This document shows positions 17,988 to 25,472 of a stretch of 64,000 bases of DNA, piece after piece. Location of the stretch: assembly GCF_002115805.1 (NCBI RefSeq), contig NZ_JFKC01000007.1:62001-126000 (forward strand), given 5' to 3'. The first letter of the stretch is position 1. Each line of letters starts with the position of its first letter. A program made the position numbers and the translations under genes. Below the pieces are notes generated by a model, which worked only from the letters and a program-made list of their open reading frames with translations, was not told the origin of the DNA and did no database searches. The stretch is from Marivita geojedonensis. GTDB lineage: Bacteria > Pseudomonadota > Alphaproteobacteria > Rhodobacterales > Rhodobacteraceae.

Positions 17988-19238
17988 TCAACTGACGATC
18001 TCCGCCGTCTCGACGACCGCATGGAACAGCACATCCGCCCCTGCTGTTGCCCATTCCTTGGAAATCTCTTCCGCCTCGTTGTGCGACAGCCCGTCGACGC
18101 AAGGGCACATCACCATCGCCGTAGGCGCGACATCGTTGATCCAGCAGGCATCATGCCCGGCACCCGACACGATATCCATGTGACTGTAACCCAACCGCTC
18201 GGCGGCATCTCGAATGGCGCTCACACAGGCCTCATCAAACGCGGGCGGATCGAACTGACCAACGATATGGCAGTCAAACTCCACACCGATCTCTTCACAC
18301 AGCTTCGGCGCGCGTTCCATGAATTCGTCGACCATGCCGTTCAACTTGTCCAAAAGATGCGTCCGCATATCGACAGTGAACACAACCTTGCCCGGAATGA
18401 TGTTCCGACTGTTGGGATAGACGTCGATATGCCCGATGGCCCCCACCGCGTTCGGCTGATTCTTCATCGCAATCTCGTGCACCAGTTCCGTCACCAGAGC
18501 GAGGCCCCGCCCGGCGTTCTTGCGCATATGCATCGGCGTGGACCCGGTATGGCTTTCCTTGCCGGTCACCGTACATTCGATCCAGCGCAGGCCCTGCCCA
18601 TGGGTGACGACCCCGATATCCTTGCCCTCGGCTTCGAGGATCGGACCCTGTTCGATATGCAACTCGAAGAAGGCATGCATCTTGCGGTCCCCGACCTTTT
18701 CGGGGCCCTTCCAGCCGATCCGCTCCAACTCGTCACCGAATTTCTTGCCCTTGGCATCGGTGCGGTCATAGGCCCAGTCAAGCGTGTGCTTGCCCGCAAA
18801 CACACCCGAGGCCAGCATCGCCGGCGCAAAGCGTGTGCCTTCTTCATTGGTCCAATTGGTCACGACAATCGGATGCTTGGTCTTGATCCCCAGATCATTG
18901 AGCGACCGGATCACCTCAAGCCCACCCAGCACACCCAGGACACCGTCATATTTGCCGCCCGTGGGCTGGGTATCGAGATGAGACCCCACGTAAACCGGCA
19001 GCGCGTCCGGGTCCGTGCCCTCGCGGCGCGCAAACATGTTGCCGATCTCGTCCACACCCATGGTGCAGCCCGCATCCTCGCACCATGTCTGAAACAACGC
19101 CCGGCCCTCGGCGTCTTCGTCCGTGAGCGTCTGACGGTTGTTGCCGCCTGCGATGCCCGGCCCAATCTTCGCCATCTCCATGAGACTGTCCCACAGGCGG
19201 TCGCCATTGATCCGCAGGTTTTCTCCGGGTGCTGCCAT
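17988..19238 (-). CDS. Zn-dependent M20-family amidohydrolase (beta-ureidopropionase-like)
   Basis: 416 residues of the allantoate amidohydrolase/N-carbamoyl-amino-acid hydrolase family. Metal ligands are visible in VGSHLDTQPTGGKYDG, TNEEGTRF, FELHIEQGP and the C-terminal GAGHDA. In this context it should cleave N-carbamoyl-beta-alanine (or the isobutyrate analogue) to the beta-amino acid, CO2 and ammonia, completing the PreTA-HydA pathway. First gene of the leftward catabolic/transport run. ATG at 19238 follows an AGGGGAACG; the frame to 19304 would cross the operator. Activity on other carbamoyl amino acids cannot be excluded. Confidence 0.87.
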   Translation of the reverse strand: MAAPGENLRINGDRLWDSLMEMAKIGPGIAGGNNRQTLTDEDAEGRALFQTWCEDAGCTMGVDEIGNMFARREGTDPDALPVYVGSHLDTQPTGGKYDGVLGVLGGLEVIRSLNDLGIKTKHPIVVTNWTNEEGTRFAPAMLASGVFAGKHTLDWAYDRTDAKGKKFGDELERIGWKGPEKVGDRKMHAFFELHIEQGPILEAEGKDIGVVTHGQGLRWIECTVTGKESHTGSTPMHMRKNAGRGLALVTELVHEIAMKNQPNAVGAIGHIDVYPNSRNIIPGKVVFTVDMRTHLLDKLNGMVDEFMERAPKLCEEIGVEFDCHIVGQFDPPAFDEACVSAIRDAAERLGYSHMDIVSGAGHDACWINDVAPTAMVMCPCVDGLSHNEAEEISKEWATAGADVLFHAVVETAEIVS

Positions 19239-19296
19239 GTTCGTTCCCCTCGCCGCCGGCTGTCTTGCGTGACGGCACAACAGCCCCCGCAAGTTT

Positions 19297-19312
19297 TTTA
19301 CCATTTGGTAAA
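19297..19312. promoter_or_regulatory. RutR-like operator upstream of the amidohydrolase operon
   Basis: Perfect palindrome TTTACCA-TT-TGGTAAA. The E. coli RutR site is TTGACCA-N2-TGGTCAA, so spacing and core agree. It lies 59 bases upstream of the amidohydrolase start and 113 bases upstream of the divergent TetR regulator, well placed to control both. Confidence 0.75.
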
Positions 19313-19424
19313 GTTACGATTGCAACGCGCCCTCAAGCTGTCAAGGTATGATCTGGAATGAGTTCGTGCGCGCCGGTCTCCGTGACAGGTCGTGCCTGTA
19401 ATTGCAGCATGAGGGAAACCGACC

Positions 19425-20039
19425 ATGACCAGCCCCGCCCGCAAGCCCAGCCGGATCCAGACCGAGAACCGCCAGCGCATTCGTGATGCCGCACTTGGTC
19501 TCTTTGCGACACACGGGTTTCGTGGCACCACGCTCGACCAGATCGCCGACGCCTGCGGGATGCACAAACCAAACCTCATTTACTATTACGACAGTAAGGA
19601 AGCGATCCATATCGACCTTCTGAACACGCTGATGGAAGAATGGCTCAGCCCGCTGGACGCGATGGATGCCGAGGGGGATCCGCTCGAGGAAATCATCGGT
19701 TACATCCGCCGCAAGATGGAGATGAGCCGCCTCTATCCGCGCGAATCCCGACTGTTTGCAAACGAGATCGTGCAAGGCGCGCCACGGATGCTGCCGCATC
19801 TGGAAAGCACATTGAAACCACTTTTCGACAAACAATGCGGAATCATCGCGAAGTGGATGAACGACGGCAAAATCGCCGAAATGCACCCCGCACATCTGAT
19901 CTTTTCGATCTGGGCGGTGACGCAGCACTATGCCGATTTCGAAGCACAGATCGCGGTCCTGCTTCCGGGGGATGACAAACGGGCGCGGGGTGCCGACCAG
20001 TTTGTCGAGATGATGTTCCGGAAAGTGCTGACACCTTAA
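19425..20039 (+). CDS. rutR: TetR/AcrR family regulator, RutR-like
   Basis: 204 residues. An N-terminal TetR helix-turn-helix (TTLDQIADACGMHKPNLIYYYDSKEAIHIDLL) is followed by a RutR-type C-terminal ligand domain (RLYPRESRLFANEIVQGAPRM, WAVTQHYADFEAQI). E. coli RutR binds uracil/thymine and represses pyrimidine-use genes. Here it is divergent from the catabolic operon and next to preTA, and matching palindromes lie before both units. It probably represses them in the absence of pyrimidine. Confidence 0.87.
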   Translation: MTSPARKPSRIQTENRQRIRDAALGLFATHGFRGTTLDQIADACGMHKPNLIYYYDSKEAIHIDLLNTLMEEWLSPLDAMDAEGDPLEEIIGYIRRKMEMSRLYPRESRLFANEIVQGAPRMLPHLESTLKPLFDKQCGIIAKWMNDGKIAEMHPAHLIFSIWAVTQHYADFEAQIAVLLPGDDKRARGADQFVEMMFRKVLTP

Positions 20040-20083
20040 TGGCGTTTATGTCAGGTTAACCAATGCCTCCGCAGTGTAGCGGA

Positions 20084-20326
20084 ATGACACAGCATCTGAC
20101 ATTTCCTGATTCCCCGCGACTGAACGCGCCCTGGCGCGATCAGTTGTTCAATACGCGCGCGGCCAAACAAGGTGGCATCCTTCGACGAAACAAGCACAGC
20201 ATAAACCGCGAAATCGGTGTTGCTCTGCTTGTCGCCGAGGTGCGCGCACGCGGTTTTCGCCTCTATGAAGTCGGCGATGACTACGTAATCGTTTGCCACC
20301 GCCGCCCCATTCGGCAACTCTGCTGA
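20084..20326 (+). CDS. Small conserved protein of unknown function
   Basis: 80 residues from ATG 20084 (an upstream ATG at 20063 would add 7). It is basic and compact, with RDQLFNTRAAKQGGILRR followed by a second half VRARGFRLYEVGDDYVIVCHRRPI. Similar short roseobacter proteins with RGF...VVFC...EPI endings are sometimes labelled N-(5'-phosphoribosyl)anthranilate isomerase in databases; nothing here resembles a TIM barrel, so that label should not be carried over. It lies 44 bases after the TetR gene and could share its transcript. Confidence 0.65.
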   Translation: MTQHLTFPDSPRLNAPWRDQLFNTRAAKQGGILRRNKHSINREIGVALLVAEVRARGFRLYEVGDDYVIVCHRRPIRQLC

Positions 20327-20332
20327 GACAAA

Positions 20333-20384
20333 AGAAAATTCGTACGAATTTTCTCCATCCTGAGATTATTCGTACGAATAATCT
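20333..20384. repeat. Two adjacent 22-bp perfect palindromes with core TTCGTACGAA
   Basis: Copy 1 spans 20333-20354 (half-site AGAAAATTCGT), copy 2 spans 20363-20384 (half-site AGATTATTCGT), separated by 8 bases. They share the ends and the TTCGTACGAA core but differ at two positions per arm, and each change is matched on the other arm so that both stay perfect palindromes. They sit at the 3' end of preA, the second touching its stop codon, so they may act as stacked hairpins or as dimer binding sites. Confidence 0.8.
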
Positions 20385-21691
20385 TACTCTGCCGCCTGCG
20401 CTGCGGCCGGGTTGTTCGGATGGCTTGTCCAGTCACCATGCTCCGCAGCAACCGGACGGCCCGTCCGCTCGTCGATCGCTCCAACCTCCAGCCGCTCCAT
20501 CGTGATGCAATCCTCAACCGGGCAGACATTGACGCACAGGTTGCAAGCCACGCATTCGTCATCCTTGACCGTGAACACACGGTCCTCAGACATCGCAATC
20601 GCCTGGTGCGACGTGTCCTCGCAGGCCGCAAAGCAACGACCGCAGGAGATACACAAATCCTGATCAATCCGAGCCTTGGTCACGTAGTTCAGATTCAGAT
20701 GCTGCCAGTCACTGACATTCGGCACTGCCTTGCGGACCAGCTCGCTGGTGGACGTCATGCCTTTCTCGTCCATGTATTGCGACAGGCCGGAAATCATCTC
20801 CTGCACGATCTTGAACCCATAGGTCATAGCGGCCGTACAGACCTGCACGTTGCCCGCCCCAAGCGCCATGAACTCCGCCGCGTCTTTCCACGTCGTCACA
20901 CCACCAATTCCGGAAATCGGCAGGTCTGCCATTTCGGGCGTGCGCGCGATCTCGGCCACCATGTTGAGCGCGATGGGTTTCACCGCGGGTCCGCAATAGC
21001 CGCCATGTGCGCCCTTGCCGTCAATCGTCGGTTCTGGCGCGAAGAGGTCCAGGTCGACCGACGTGATCGAATTGATCGTATTGATCAGGCTCACCGCGTC
21101 AGCCCCGCCGGCATGCGCCGCCATCGCGGGTTTTCGAATGTCCGTGATGTTCGGGGTCAGCTTCACAATGCACGGCATGCGGGTATTCTGCTTCACCCAG
21201 CGTGTCACCATCTCGATATACTCAGGCACCTGCCCCACGGCGCTGCCCATGCCACGCTCGGACATGCCGTGTGGGCACCCGAAATTGAGTTCGACCCCAT
21301 CCGCCCCGGTTTCTTCCACCAGAGGCAGGATGGCCTTCCAGGCCTCTTCGACGCAGGGCACCATCAGTGATACGACCATGGCTCGGTCGGGATAGTCGCG
21401 TTTGACCGCCTTGATCTCACTCAGGTTCACCTCGAGCGGCCGGTCGGTGATCAACTCGATATTATTGAGGCCCAAGAGCCGCCGGTCCGCGCCCCAGATC
21501 GCGCCATAGCGTGGTCCATTAACGTTCACGATGGGCGGCCCCGCCTCGCCCAGCGTTTTCCAGACGACGCCACCCCACCCCGCCTCAAACGCGCGGCGGA
21601 CGTTGTATTCCTTGTCCGTGGGCGGCGCCGAAGCGAGCCAGAACGGGTTCGGGCTCTTGATGCCCACGAAATCGGTTGTCAGGTCAGCCAT
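20384..21691 (-). CDS. preA: NAD-dependent dihydropyrimidine dehydrogenase subunit PreA
   Basis: 435 residues. An FMN-binding dihydroorotate-dehydrogenase-type barrel (about residues 1-320) carries the active-site motif LNFGCPHGMSERGMG, with the cysteine equivalent to the catalytic one of mammalian dihydropyrimidine dehydrogenase. The C-terminus carries two 4Fe-4S clusters (CISCGRCFAAC and CVACNLCVNVCPVEDC). With PreT it reduces uracil/thymine at the expense of NAD(P)H. ATG at 21691 follows GGGAGG. It lies 16 bases after preT. Confidence 0.95.
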   Translation of the reverse strand: MADLTTDFVGIKSPNPFWLASAPPTDKEYNVRRAFEAGWGGVVWKTLGEAGPPIVNVNGPRYGAIWGADRRLLGLNNIELITDRPLEVNLSEIKAVKRDYPDRAMVVSLMVPCVEEAWKAILPLVEETGADGVELNFGCPHGMSERGMGSAVGQVPEYIEMVTRWVKQNTRMPCIVKLTPNITDIRKPAMAAHAGGADAVSLINTINSITSVDLDLFAPEPTIDGKGAHGGYCGPAVKPIALNMVAEIARTPEMADLPISGIGGVTTWKDAAEFMALGAGNVQVCTAAMTYGFKIVQEMISGLSQYMDEKGMTSTSELVRKAVPNVSDWQHLNLNYVTKARIDQDLCISCGRCFAACEDTSHQAIAMSEDRVFTVKDDECVACNLCVNVCPVEDCITMERLEVGAIDERTGRPVAAEHGDWTSHPNNPAAAQAAE

Positions 21692-21707
21692 TCTCAATCC
21701 TCCCGGA

Positions 21708-23033
21708 TCAGGCGCGCATCAGCGCGGCATGGATATCTTCGGCGGCATCGCGCCCTTCGGCCACCGCCGTAACGGTCAGGTCGTCCCCGCCAGCGGCGCA
21801 GTCGCCCCCGGCCCACACACCTTTGACCGAGGAGCGGCCCGGCCCGGTCACGGCGATCTTGCGACCGTCAAGGTCGGGCAGGTCATCGCCAACCAGCGTC
21901 TGTCCGATGGCCTTGAACACCTGATCTGCAGCAAGCCGGAAGGTCTGCCCTGTGGGTGTCAGGTTGTCGTCGGTAAACTCGAATTCGATCTCGCGCACCG
22001 CCCCGTTACCGTGCACGGCGACGGGCGAGGCGTTGGTGATGATCCGCACACCCTTGGCGGCCGCCAGTTCCTGTTCCCAGACCGAGGCGTTCATCCGGTC
22101 ACGGCCCCGCCGATACACGATGGTCACGTTCAGAGCGCCGAGCAGCTTCGACTGCACCGCCGCGTCGACAGCCGTCATCCCGCCGCCGATCACCACCACG
22201 TCGCGGCCAACCGGCAGGCTGCTCAGATCGGTCGCCTGCCGCAGGTCAGCGATGAACTCGACCGCATCCAGCACGCCTTCTTTTTCGGCGCCCGGTGCCG
22301 TCAGAGCATTGACGCCGCCCAATCCCATTCCGAGGAACACAGCGTCATAGTCCGACTGAAGGTCCGCCATGGTCACATCACGGCCCAACGCCATGTTGTT
22401 GCGGATTTCGATTCCGCCAATCTGCAGGAGCCAGTCCACTTCGCGCGCCGCGAAATCCTCGGTGCTCTTATAGGCAGCGATTCCGTATTCATTAAGACCG
22501 CCAGCCTTGGGCCGTGCGTCGAAGACCACAACGTCATGCCCGTGCATCGCCAACCGATGCGCGCAGGCCAATCCTGCCGGACCGGCCCCAACGACGGCAA
22601 TACTCTTGCCGGTCGGGGCCGCCCGGGAGAAAGGATGCACCCCTTGCGCCATCAGAGTGTCGGTCGCGTAACGCTGCAGGCGACCGATCTGAACCGGCTC
22701 ACCTTCAGCTTTTTCGCGCACACAGGCTTCCTCACAAAGGGTTTCAGTGGGGCAGACGCGAGCGCACATGCCGCCCATGATGTTCTGCGTCAGGATCGTC
22801 TTGGCCGCCGCTTCGGGTGTGCCAGTGGCGATCTGCCGGATGAAGAGTGGGATGTCGATATCGGTGGGGCAGGCGGTGATGCAGGGCGCATCGTGGCAGA
22901 AATAGCAGCGATCCGCTGCAACCAAGGCTTCGTGATCACTCAGGGGCGCGTGCAGATCGGCGAACCCTGCGCTGAGCGCATCGGCATCCAATCGGCCTGA
23001 AACAACCCCTTCTTTCAATGCTCTGGCGTCCAT
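21708..23033 (-). CDS. preT: NAD-dependent dihydropyrimidine dehydrogenase subunit PreT
   Basis: 441 residues. The N-terminal part has the cysteine clusters of GltD-like oxidoreductases (CYFCHDAPCITACPTDI and GGMCARVCPTETLCEEAC); it is followed by FAD (VVGAGPAGLACAH) and NAD(P) (VVIGGGMTAVDAA) binding motifs. It passes electrons from NAD(P)H to PreA. ATG at 23033 is chosen because GGAG lies 7 bases before it; a GTG at 23039 is too close to that site. The operator at 23084-23111 lies about 50 bases upstream. Confidence 0.94.
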   Translation of the reverse strand: MDARALKEGVVSGRLDADALSAGFADLHAPLSDHEALVAADRCYFCHDAPCITACPTDIDIPLFIRQIATGTPEAAAKTILTQNIMGGMCARVCPTETLCEEACVREKAEGEPVQIGRLQRYATDTLMAQGVHPFSRAAPTGKSIAVVGAGPAGLACAHRLAMHGHDVVVFDARPKAGGLNEYGIAAYKSTEDFAAREVDWLLQIGGIEIRNNMALGRDVTMADLQSDYDAVFLGMGLGGVNALTAPGAEKEGVLDAVEFIADLRQATDLSSLPVGRDVVVIGGGMTAVDAAVQSKLLGALNVTIVYRRGRDRMNASVWEQELAAAKGVRIITNASPVAVHGNGAVREIEFEFTDDNLTPTGQTFRLAADQVFKAIGQTLVGDDLPDLDGRKIAVTGPGRSSVKGVWAGGDCAAGGDDLTVTAVAEGRDAAEDIHAALMRA

Positions 23034-23083
23034 CTTCACACTCCGAGATCAGCTTGACCATTTTTCAAACGGTCTCACGAGGC

Positions 23084-23111
23084 AAAAATTTTATCAACTG
23101 GTAAAATTTTT
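23084..23111. promoter_or_regulatory. RutR-like operator upstream of preTA
   Basis: Core TTTTATCA-AC-TGGTAAAA (23089-23106), an inverted repeat with one mismatch, extended by further A/T pairs to 13+2+13. The right half-site TGGTAAA is identical to that of the operator at 19297-19312. It lies about 50 bases upstream of preT and 140 bases upstream of the DUF1127 gene. Common control of both catabolic units by the TetR regulator is inferred. Confidence 0.7.
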
Positions 23112-23252
23112 TAGTCTGCAGATTTTACGTGATGCTGCGCTGCAGCGTTATGCGCTCAGAGCGGGGCGGGTATGTCGAAGCAGCGGTACTCGGCGCGATT
23201 TCAAGGACTTAGATTAGACCTGTCGAAATTTTGAGCACAGCAGAGGCATCAC

Positions 23253-23468
23253 ATGGCACTGACACAGTCATATCAGGGCGAAAAGCCCGGATTTTTCTCG
23301 AGCTTGTTTGATGGTCTGACCCGCGGTCTGAGCCAGGTTGCGGAAGCAAACTGGCGGATTCGCGAGGTTGAACGGCTTCAGGCACTGTCCGACGAGGCGC
23401 TGGCCAAAAAAGGCCTTAAGCGCGAAGATATCGTTCGCCACGTCTTTCGGGACGTGTTCTGGACATAA
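23253..23468 (+). CDS. DUF1127 domain protein
   Basis: 71 residues. The C-terminal half is a DUF1127 helix pair (VERLQALSDEALAKKGLKREDIVRHVFRDVFW), a small basic domain widespread in alphaproteobacteria; relatives affect RNA turnover, phosphate or stress responses, but the role here is unknown. It has its own transcription unit, with an upstream space of 219 bases and a terminator 28 bases downstream. Confidence 0.85.
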   Translation: MALTQSYQGEKPGFFSSLFDGLTRGLSQVAEANWRIREVERLQALSDEALAKKGLKREDIVRHVFRDVFWT

Positions 23469-23495
23469 CCGGGTTTCTCGAAACCTCTGGTTGGA

Positions 23496-23526
23496 AAAAA
23501 GGCTGCGCTGATGGCGCGGCCTTTTT
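23496..23526 (+). terminator. Rho-independent terminator after DUF1127 gene
   Basis: A-run, stem GGCTGCGC / GCGCGGCC (one G-T pair), five-base loop, then TTTTT. Placed 28 bases after the DUF1127 stop. Confidence 0.85.
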
Positions 23527-23546
23527 CTCTTGCCTGTGACCCAAAG

Positions 23547-23573
23547 AAAAAGCCGCCCCAGTGGGACGGCTTT
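23547..23573 (-). terminator. Rho-independent terminator after rpsD
   Basis: Stem AAAGCCG.CCC / GGG.CGGCTTT with one internal mismatch and a 3-base loop. Read leftward it is followed by TTTTTC. It ends rpsD, whose stop is at 23616. Confidence 0.85.
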
Positions 23574-23615
23574 GAAATCTGAAAGTCGTACGATCGTAGC
23601 GTACGGATGCCCGGA

Positions 23616-24236
23616 TCAGTTCTGGGCGTAGTATTCGATGACGAGGTTCGGTTCCATCATCACCGGGTACGGAACGTCGCTCAGACCCGGAGTGCGGACG
23701 AAGGTCGCTTTCATCTTGGAGTGATCTGCTTCGATATAATCCGGAACGTCACGCTCGGCCAGTTGGATGGCTTCGAGAAGCGCGGTCATCTGCTTGGACT
23801 TCTCGCGGACTTCGATCACGTCGCCTTCCTTGACGCGGTAGGACGGAATGTTCACGCGCTGACCGTTGACCAGCACGTGGCCGTGGTTCACGAACTGACG
23901 TGCAGCAAAGATGGTTGCAACGAACTTCGCGCGATACACAACCGCGTCCAGACGCCGCTCGAGCAGACCGATGAGGTTTTCACCAGTGTCACCCTTCACA
24001 CGCTCGGCTTCGCCGTAGATGCGGCGGAACTGCTTTTCGGTCAGGTCGCCGTAATAGCCCTTGAGCTTCTGCTTGGCGCGCAATTGCAGACCGAAGTCGG
24101 ACATCTTGCCCTTACGGCGCTGACCGTGCTGGCCCGGGCCGTATTCGCGGCGATTGACGGGGGATTTCGGACGACCCCAGATGTTTTCACCCATCCGGCG
24201 GTCAATTTTGTACTTGGCAGACGTGCGTTTGGTCAC
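23616..24236 (-). CDS. rpsD: 30S ribosomal protein S4
   Basis: 206 residues. Primary 16S rRNA-binding protein of the small subunit. The N-terminal half has the alphaproteobacterial S4 start ([20 protein letters not shown]), and the S4 RNA-binding domain lies at about residues 95-160 ([37 protein letters not shown]). The start is GTG at 24236, set by AAGGAGAT 6-7 bases upstream; the longer frame to 24368 is not supported. Monocistronic, with its own terminator. Confidence 0.97.
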   Translation of the reverse strand: MTKRTSAKYKIDRRMGENIWGRPKSPVNRREYGPGQHGQRRKGKMSDFGLQLRAKQKLKGYYGDLTEKQFRRIYGEAERVKGDTGENLIGLLERRLDAVVYRAKFVATIFAARQFVNHGHVLVNGQRVNIPSYRVKEGDVIEVREKSKQMTALLEAIQLAERDVPDYIEADHSKMKATFVRTPGLSDVPYPVMMEPNLVIEYYAQN

Positions 24237-24402
24237 GGCTGATCTCCTTCTTGGTACGACGCCCCGAAAGGCGACTATGAAGGGCGTTGTCCTCTTGGCC
24301 GAAGCCATGACAGGCATCCCCTTGCGGGGGCCACCAACACCAATGAAGCCGCGCTTATACGGCGGCAATTGACAGAGTCAACACGTGATTGCTGCTGCGC
24401 CT

Positions 24403-24417
24403 TTAAACCTTGCTTAA
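24403..24417. promoter_or_regulatory. Perfect CtrA-type box upstream of EAL gene
   Basis: TTAA, 7 bases, TTAA followed by C: an exact match to the TTAA-N7-TTAAC consensus. It lies 15 bases before the first possible start (GTG 24433) and 45 bases before a second (TTG 24463) of the EAL-domain gene, and about 170 bases upstream of the divergent rpsD. Confidence 0.6.
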
Positions 24418-24432
24418 CGCCGATGAGAGAGA

Positions 24433-25287
24433 GTGCAGACGAGAGCAGCGAGGACGTGCATATTGCAGCGGGCAGTCAGAAAGTCACTTGGCATTTCGCC
24501 ACTGGAACAGGCGGCACAGCAGCGGGATCAGAATATCCTGAAGCTGGTCGAAGACGCGGTGCGCCACCGGGAGGTGCGCCTGGCCTTTCAGCCGATCGTG
24601 GATGCCCAAAACCAACGTCATGTCGCATTTTACGAAGGTCTGATCCGTGTGACCGATCCGACCGGACGCATCATCCCGGCCGGTGAGTTCATTGAGGCCA
24701 TCGAGGAATGCGAAACCGGTCGTCTTCTGGATTGCCTTGCACTGGAGCACGGCTTGCGAACGCTGGCGCGCAATCCCGGAATACGACTGGCCATTAACCT
24801 GTCAGCGCGTTCCATCGGGTTTCCGAAATGGCGCAAGGTTCTTGAGCGGGGACTGTCGCGCAATCCATCTATTGCCGCACGGCTGATTCTCGAAATCACC
24901 GAGGCATCGGCCATGATGGTGCCCGAACTGGTCGTTCAGGCAATGCGCGATCTCCAGAGGCGCGGCATCAGTTTTGCACTCGACGACTTCGGTGCCGGAT
25001 ATACGGCCCTGCGTTACCTGCGGCAGTTCCAGTTCGATATCCTAAAGATCGATGGACAGTTCATTCGGGGAATAGCCGGTGACGCGGACAACCAGGTACT
25101 GACACGGGCAATCCTCGCCATTGCCCAGCAGTTTGACATGTTTACCGTGGCCGAGTTTGTCGAAAACGCCGCCGACGCGCGCGCGCTGGGTGAGCTGGGT
25201 GTCGATTTCCTTCAGGGATACTATTTCGGCGCACCGACAGTCGAAGCCCCCTGGAAGCCGGTAAACGCCCCACAGCACGTACACTGA
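24433..25287 (+). CDS. EAL-domain c-di-GMP phosphodiesterase (putative)
   Basis: 284 residues. The EAL domain covers about residues 40-270. The signature reads EGL (FYEGLIR) rather than EAL, but other catalytic/metal positions are present: NLSAR, LEITE, DDFGAGY, ILKIDGQF, AEFVEN and QGYYFG. It should hydrolyse c-di-GMP to pGpG. There is no obvious sensor or membrane domain; the N-terminal 40 residues are basic and helical. The start is unclear: GTG 24433 crowds the CtrA-type box, while TTG 24463 has GAGGA at good spacing. Confidence 0.82.
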   Translation: MQTRAARTCILQRAVRKSLGISPLEQAAQQRDQNILKLVEDAVRHREVRLAFQPIVDAQNQRHVAFYEGLIRVTDPTGRIIPAGEFIEAIEECETGRLLDCLALEHGLRTLARNPGIRLAINLSARSIGFPKWRKVLERGLSRNPSIAARLILEITEASAMMVPELVVQAMRDLQRRGISFALDDFGAGYTALRYLRQFQFDILKIDGQFIRGIAGDADNQVLTRAILAIAQQFDMFTVAEFVENAADARALGELGVDFLQGYYFGAPTVEAPWKPVNAPQHVH

Positions 25288-25472
25288 TCCCTCAAACGCC
25301 GCCATGACGCAGCGGCAACCCCGCCATGCAATCAAGGCCTGAGACACCCTGTCCGGTATGCGAATGTCGACCAGTGCTTTAGGAGAGCGCGGGAATGGGT
25401 CCGGGGCCACAGGCGCAGAACGCGTGAATCCTGTGGAATCACCTCCGGGCCATGACTTTGGTGGAGGGACCA

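Noticed and set aside
16386-19361. A 991-codon open frame on the + strand
   Set aside because: It is antisense to hydA and the amidohydrolase, which have full motif support. High GC makes stop codons rare in the opposite frame; the product is Arg/His/Pro-rich with no domain.
25288-25472. Possible structured RNA or riboswitch between the EAL gene and phaA
   Set aside because: I looked for tRNA-like or riboswitch cores and found only scattered short complementarities.
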